Assembly: GCA_934203205.1 (NCBI GenBank)
Contig: CAKPYV010000011.1
Span: 1 to 61,365, forward strand
Direction: 5' to 3'
Length of the DNA stretch: 61,365 bases
From: an uncultured Anaerovibrio sp.
Lineage (GTDB): Bacteria; Bacillota; Negativicutes; Selenomonadales; Selenomonadaceae
Part shown: positions 60,696 to 61,365 of the stretch, in pieces
How positions within the stretch are numbered: the first letter of the stretch is position 1
How the letters are laid out: every line of letters starts with the position of its first letter
Position numbers and translations under genes: made by a program
Notes under the pieces: model-generated
Database searches by the model: none
What the model was told of the DNA's origin: nothing
What the model saw: the letters and a program-made list of their open reading frames with translations, nothing else

Positions 60696-61253
60696 ATGAA
60701 AATCGGTGTAATTAGTGACACTCATGGCTGCCGTGACCATTGGGCCAAGGCCTATGACAAGTTTTTCAAGGATGCGGATTTGATTATTCATTCTGGAGAT
60801 GTACTTTATCATGGGCCTCGGAATCCTATGCTGGAGGATTATAATCCAGCGGAGCTGGCAGAAAAAATCAATAGCTGTAGTCAGCCGGTGCTGATTTGCA
60901 AGGGAAATTGTGATTCAGAGGTGGATCAGCTGGTGCTGAATTCACCTATTCAGTCTCCGTATGTCCATGCCTTTGCGGATGGGCGCCATATTGTGGCTAC
61001 TCATGGTCATATGGTAGACTCTGATGAGGCAAAGGAGGCTATGGCTGCTGCCATTAAGGCGGATATTTTTATCAGCGGTCATGTGCATTATACAGTGCTG
61101 GAAAAAAGGGGCAATACTGTGTTCCTGAATCCCGGCTCTCCATCCCTTTCCAAGCGGGAAGATGGGCGCCAGACCTGTGCTGTGATTTCTGATGTTGATA
61201 TTAAGGTGTATGATGTCAATACTGCTGAAGTGCTGATGGAATATAATTTCTGA
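60696..61253 (+). CDS. Metallophosphoesterase, YfcE/MJ0936 family
   Basis: A 185-residue calcineurin-like phosphoesterase. Seen: the metal-binding motifs SDTHGCRDH, HSGDVLYHG, CKGNCDSEVD, ATHGHMVD and SGHVHYTV. E. coli YfcE hydrolyses phosphodiester model substrates; the natural substrate here is unknown. It starts 18 bp after ribH with TAGGAGGCGG, so it is probably in the same transcript. A pyrophosphatase or phosphatase step of the riboflavin pathway is a guess suggested by position only. Confidence 0.9.
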   Translation: MKIGVISDTHGCRDHWAKAYDKFFKDADLIIHSGDVLYHGPRNPMLEDYNPAELAEKINSCSQPVLICKGNCDSEVDQLVLNSPIQSPYVHAFADGRHIVATHGHMVDSDEAKEAMAAAIKADIFISGHVHYTVLEKRGNTVFLNPGSPSLSKREDGRQTCAVISDVDIKVYDVNTAEVLMEYNF

Positions 61254-61278
61254 TTTATCGAATACATCTTATTCACTA

Positions 61279-61365
61279 TTAACGGCGGTATGGGAGTACC
61301 CTTTCAGGCACGCTCTCGCTACTTTTCTCGCCTAGCGGTACTAAAGCTCTCATGAGGCAATTCGT
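61279..61365 (-). other. Structured window end, possibly a partial minus-strand gene
   Basis: On the minus strand an open frame enters from outside the window and ends in TAA at 61281-61279 (tail SVPERVLPYRR). The same bases form an inverted repeat (AGTACC...AGGC with GCCT...GGTACT), so this could instead be a structured RNA or repeat. Too short to decide. Confidence 0.25.

Overview
The window looks like a chromosomal segment of a diderm (Gram-negative-staining) Firmicute, most likely a Negativicutes/Selenomonadales member. Regulation is of Firmicutes type: a T-box leader before valS, an FMN riboswitch before the rib genes, FapR in the lipid operon, LexA, AGGAGG ribosome sites, and GTG/TTG starts. 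It also carries an RND efflux pump (AcrA/AcrB) and RseP, which fit a cell with two membranes. The genus is inference; no rRNA is present.

Layout. 1-3.3 kb: a small Nif11-leader-like gene on the minus strand, a DHH phosphoesterase and a nickel-dependent lactate racemase (LarA). 3.3-12.2 kb: a chemotaxis operon (cheA, cheW, MCP, cheR, cheB) ending in a PAS sensor kinase and a stand-alone receiver, followed by aroB and mgsA. 13.8-24.2 kb: rpsB-tsf-pyrH-frr, a small PASTA-like gene, a ferredoxin, then uppS-cdsA-dxr-rseP-ispG-proS (translation, isoprenoids, phospholipids). 24.3-34.2 kb: yceD-rpmF, then the type II fatty-acid operon fapR-plsX-fabH-fabK-fabD-fabG-acpP-(second FabK-like)-fabF-rnc. 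34.3-43.1 kb: an MBL hydrolase, acrAB, recA-recX and guaA.

43.1-49.4 kb is an AT-rich accessory island inserted at the 3' end of guaA. The guaA tail and its terminator are repeated at about 43.12, 45.96 and (shorter) 49.35 kb, which splits the island into two modules. Module 1 holds a toxin-antitoxin pair whose toxin is cut by an in-frame TGA, and a ParA-like ATPase with two unrecognised small genes followed by three TGATAACA repeats. Module 2 holds a probable IS200/IS605 (tnpB/omega-RNA) relic and a type II restriction-modification set (Dam-family methylase, PD-(D/E)XK nuclease, beta-class methylase). No integrase is visible. An orphan hicB and a DUF2130 coiled-coil gene follow.

51.4-61.4 kb returns to core genome: tRNA-Leu(UAG) directly before the valS T-box, valS, folC, lexA (minus strand), the FMN-riboswitch-controlled operon ribD-ribE-ribBA-ribH and a YfcE/MJ0936-type phosphodiesterase. 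The most promising undescribed material is the guaA-tail island, above all the ParA/two-unknown-gene cassette with its direct repeats.
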